Shown here: positions 60,925-64,000 of the stretch, piece after piece
How the letters are laid out: the number at the start of each line of letters is the position of its first letter
Position numbering within the stretch: position 1 is the stretch's first letter
Source: Rhodamnia argentea
Lineage: Eukaryota > Streptophyta > Magnoliopsida > Myrtales > Myrtaceae
Assembly (NCBI RefSeq): GCF_020921035.1
Contig: NC_063150.1
Coordinates: forward strand, 10,168,001 to 10,232,000
DNA length: 64,000 nucleotides
Direction of reading: 5' to 3'
Program-made: the position numbers and the translations under genes
The notes under the pieces: generated by a model
What the model was told of the DNA's origin: nothing
The model's database searches: none
What the model saw: only the letters and a program-made list of their open reading frames with translations

Positions 60925-63900
60925 ATGCTGTGCAGAGCTTCACGCGCCGCCTCCCGCCGCCCTCCGCTCCTCCTCCGCGGCGGAGCATCGAGGCTTCGCA
61001 GCTGCTCCTCTGTTTCTTCTTCAGCTCCAGATGATCCAGTGCCTATTCCAGCCGCCAATACTGGTTCGTAATTCGTGTACTGGCATTAGTGTGGTTTTGT
61101 GGAGTGGTCTGTTTCATCCATTCTCGATCGTTTCAACACAGTGGGTGGTGATGCAATTTGTTGCTTAAGTTAGTTTGGATGTTGTTGCGGTCACTCAGAT
61201 CATATGGGCTTCATCAGAGACGTAGCTGCGACTCAGCCTCCCAAACTCTTGCCTCAACTACTGCAAGTGCTTCAGGAGAGAGGTCAGTGAGTCCGTAATG
61301 CCGTTCGCATCCATTTCAGGGTTCTTTCTTTCTCTTTTCTTTGTTTTCTTGACTGTTGTATGCGACGGATTGGATTGGATCAAGTACAGTGGTGAGTTGG
61401 GTCATTTTCTATCTCTCTAGTGAAAGGCCCCCCTTCTTGAGATTGCATTTATCCTTTTCAATATGAGTCTACTCAATCAACGGGGTTCTGATAAAGATTG
61501 AGGCTTTTGACTACTCGTGATCACGCCATTATTGTGCGGCCAAATGTGTGATTTTGGCATTAGAGCTAACTTTAAGCAGTATGGCTTGCTTTGGACTTTT
61601 TGTTGTAAAAAAAAGTTGCATCAATATCTACAGCGAGCATTGCCAATTGAACAGGTTCAGTTCAGCTTTGGACCGAATTGAGCTGAATATTCAAGTTTTA
61701 ATGTCAATTTGTGTCTCACTTTGGAATTGTATGTAACTTCATGAGATGGTTTTGATGCAGTCCTTTTCGAAGGTAAACTTGTGTTCTTTCCTCCTCTAAG
61801 CTCATATGGTTAATACCAGAAGGCCTTTTGCAAATTTCAAAATCTCTAAATTACATCTCTAGCATAATACTAGGATCATGTGCTGTGTGGCTTTTTTTTA
61901 TGCAAGTTTGTAGGCATTGGACTTTACCACAGAATCTAGTGAGCGGCGCCAAATCTTTCTATGGATTGCTTCTTAGGAATATCAGCTCTTAGAAAGATGA
62001 AAGATCTCAATCCAAGATCAGCTGGGGAAACCCAATATTATACCAGCATCTCTTTTGGTTCTTCGGTATAGCTATGTTATTTTACACAATCCAATTTCAT
62101 TATTGCGGTATCATGAATTAATCAACTTAAGTATATAGGGTAAATCTTTTAATTAAGGTAAGGAAAATGCTGGTGTCCCCAAGGCTCTTTGTAAGAGTCA
62201 GTATTTATGCTTTGGGAATATTAACATTTGTAGTCGGAACATGTCCGCTTTTTTTAAATATCTTGTATGCACGATAGGAATAAAGGAAAACCTCAAGCTG
62301 AATGAACTTACAATTTCTGTTTATCTGGTTTCTTCCTTTCCCTTCTAAGGTGATTTATCTAGAAGAAGTTATGCAGCAGTTAAGGTAGTTCCATCCCCGG
62401 GACTTGGCCTAGATTAGTTACACATCTATCTCACTCGTAACTACCTGATATAGGCTATCAGCCTATTGAGATTATCCAGTTTGTCTCTCAAACGAAGACT
62501 TTGCGGCGTACCAGGAAACAGAGGGATATTCATATGGAGACCAATAATTTTTTCGCATGGCTAACAATGTGCATGCCAAAATGGTGAGATCAGACTATGA
62601 CAATCAATACATACCTATAGATCCAGGAAAAAAGGGCTTGACTTATTTAAATAGGGCACTTGTGTTGTAGGTTAGGAAACTCAAAGGATATAACAGAGGA
62701 TAACGTATCATATGAGGAGCACCTTACCAGCAGAAGATGTATCAGTGAATTTTAGAGTGCCTAACTAACCAGCAACCCTCTTTGTGTAGTAATCCAGCTG
62801 GCCATAAGCATTTGGATTTTTACTATAGAGTTTCTCGCAGTTAAATTCTTTTGGGCTCCTAAGGGATAACTTAATCTCAAATGCCACGTGATGATTTATT
62901 GTTTACATGACTTCTGACAGTTAAAGCAGCTAAGAAAGCTACTAGTATTTTCCTTAATATTTGACCAACGCACCTTATACAACTATGAATGACATGCCTT
63001 TTGCTGAAGACATTTCTGTAAACAATATTTTTTGCTAATAACATGACTTGGTATGTATTTAAAGTCTATGTGAAGTGGCTGATCTAGTCCTAACGAAGTT
63101 CGCAGCACAATTTGTTTACAATAGGCGAAACGATAATTTCACCTGGATCCAGGAAAGGGATGGTTCCCCTTGCCATTCCTTTAGCAAAAAGTTGCTCAGG
63201 TATATATGATTCATCTCATAAAGAATTATGCATGTTGAGTGGCAAATACAGTTTCACTTATGACTTTGCTTGCAACAGGGGCTATTACTGCACTGCTAAG
63301 ATGGCCCACAGCTCCATCTGGGTAAGAAAATGAACATTGATGATGCTTTCTTTTTGTGGATTATTGTGATTGCATTACCATATTGTTTTGTGTACAGTAT
63401 GGAGATGCCTGTGGTTGACGTTGACAAGCATGGAGTGTATCTATTAGCTAAATCTGTAAGTGAGCATATGGGCATAGGCATAGCTGGATATGTTGTTACA
63501 ATTATCTCACTTGCATATGCAAACTGTCCGTGCATGCATCTGCCAGATAATCGGCATATTAGTTTTCACAATTTAAGTGCTGCGACTGCCCTTGTTCCTG
63601 TTTGAGCTTTTACTCAGGGCTTGCTTTTATTCTTTATATGCTCCTGCTCTCGCTGTCTCTCACCCATGTTTTTATTGGCATATCCACCAATACACTGGAG
63701 TAAAACACCCATGTGCATATATTGTTTATAGCTACAGACATACATGCTTGGATAGCATATTCCAGAAATCATGGTTGTTCTCTTTTGTTTTGAAGTTCAG
63801 GTAGATCAGTTTATTCATAGAATTCTCCTTGAAGAAGATACCCTTGGTTCTCTGGATGCAAGCAACAAGCTACTTCATGCTTCAGCTGGTGCTAGAAGAA

Positions 63901-63968
63901 GACTTTACAAAGAAGGGGAGTTCACTAAGTCCAAAATCTCAAATCTTGATATTTATCTCCTCAAAAAG
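60925..63968 (+). CDS. Conserved plant protein of unknown function, 5' part
   Basis: Six exons: 60925-61063, 61199-61282, 63125-63199, 63279-63321, 63398-63455 and 63801-63968. All have GT-AG introns and compatible phases, giving the first 189 residues. The last exon ends at an AAG|GTAATA donor, so the gene continues past the window edge. Seen: an N-terminus rich in Arg, Ser, Leu and Ala (MLCRASRAASRRPPLLLRGG) with almost no acidic residues, a typical chloroplast or mitochondrial targeting peptide. Then come HMGFIRDVAATQPPKLLPQL, PGSRKGMVPLAIPLAKSCSG, ALLRWPTAPSGMEMPVV and VDQFIHRILLEED. I recognise this as a plant-wide uncharacterised family but cannot assign a function. Intron 2 is long (1.8 kb). 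It could be the homologue of a hypothetical gene beside CLF in Arabidopsis (At2g23370), but that is only a suggestion. Confidence 0.82.
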
Positions 63969-64000
63969 GTAATAATTAGCTTAGTTGCTGTAAGTGAGCT

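Overview
This is nuclear DNA of a flowering plant, almost certainly a eudicot. The genes are split by many short AT-rich introns, the proteins are typical land-plant families, and the gaps hold CT/GA and AT microsatellites, miniature inverted-repeat elements and a tiny LTR element. No organellar, bacterial or viral block was seen, and no rRNA, tRNA or CRISPR array was recognised. I cannot name the species.

Layout: (1) 1967-3487, minus: a single-pass membrane protein with an LEA_2 (NDR1/HIN1-like) domain. (2) 8408-11065, minus: a membrane-anchored receptor-like serine/threonine kinase. (3) 11.3-19.4 kb: a gene-poor block of transposon debris, with a TRIM retroelement, MULE-like and hAT-like miniature elements and a degraded LTR-like stretch. 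(4) 19554-33566, plus: the complete catalytic subunit of DNA polymerase alpha (ICU2/POLA1) in 32 coding exons. (5) 34838-36593, plus: a small F-box/LRR protein. (6) 39439-42701, minus: a secreted, probably GPI-anchored PI-PLC X-domain protein. (7) 47134-55352, minus: the complete Polycomb H3K27 methyltransferase CURLY LEAF (CLF) in 17 coding exons. (8) From 60925 to the right edge, plus: the 5' part of a conserved plant gene of unknown function.

The coding models were built by hand from splice sites. For every gene the exon lengths add up to an open frame: 323, 494, 1534, 218, 433 and 931 residues for the six complete genes.

The genes are not an operon-like system. The notable biology is the linkage of two chromatin-silencing genes: DNA polymerase alpha (INCURVATA2 in Arabidopsis) and the PRC2 catalytic subunit CLF (INCURVATA1) lie about 14 kb apart. 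The polymerase, F-box and PI-PLC genes also resemble a known Arabidopsis chromosome 5 cluster. The other noteworthy signals are several miniature transposons with intact target-site duplications, a GC-AG intron, and a stop-free in-frame last intron carrying a CT repeat in the polymerase gene. I did not find a convincing undescribed gene system.
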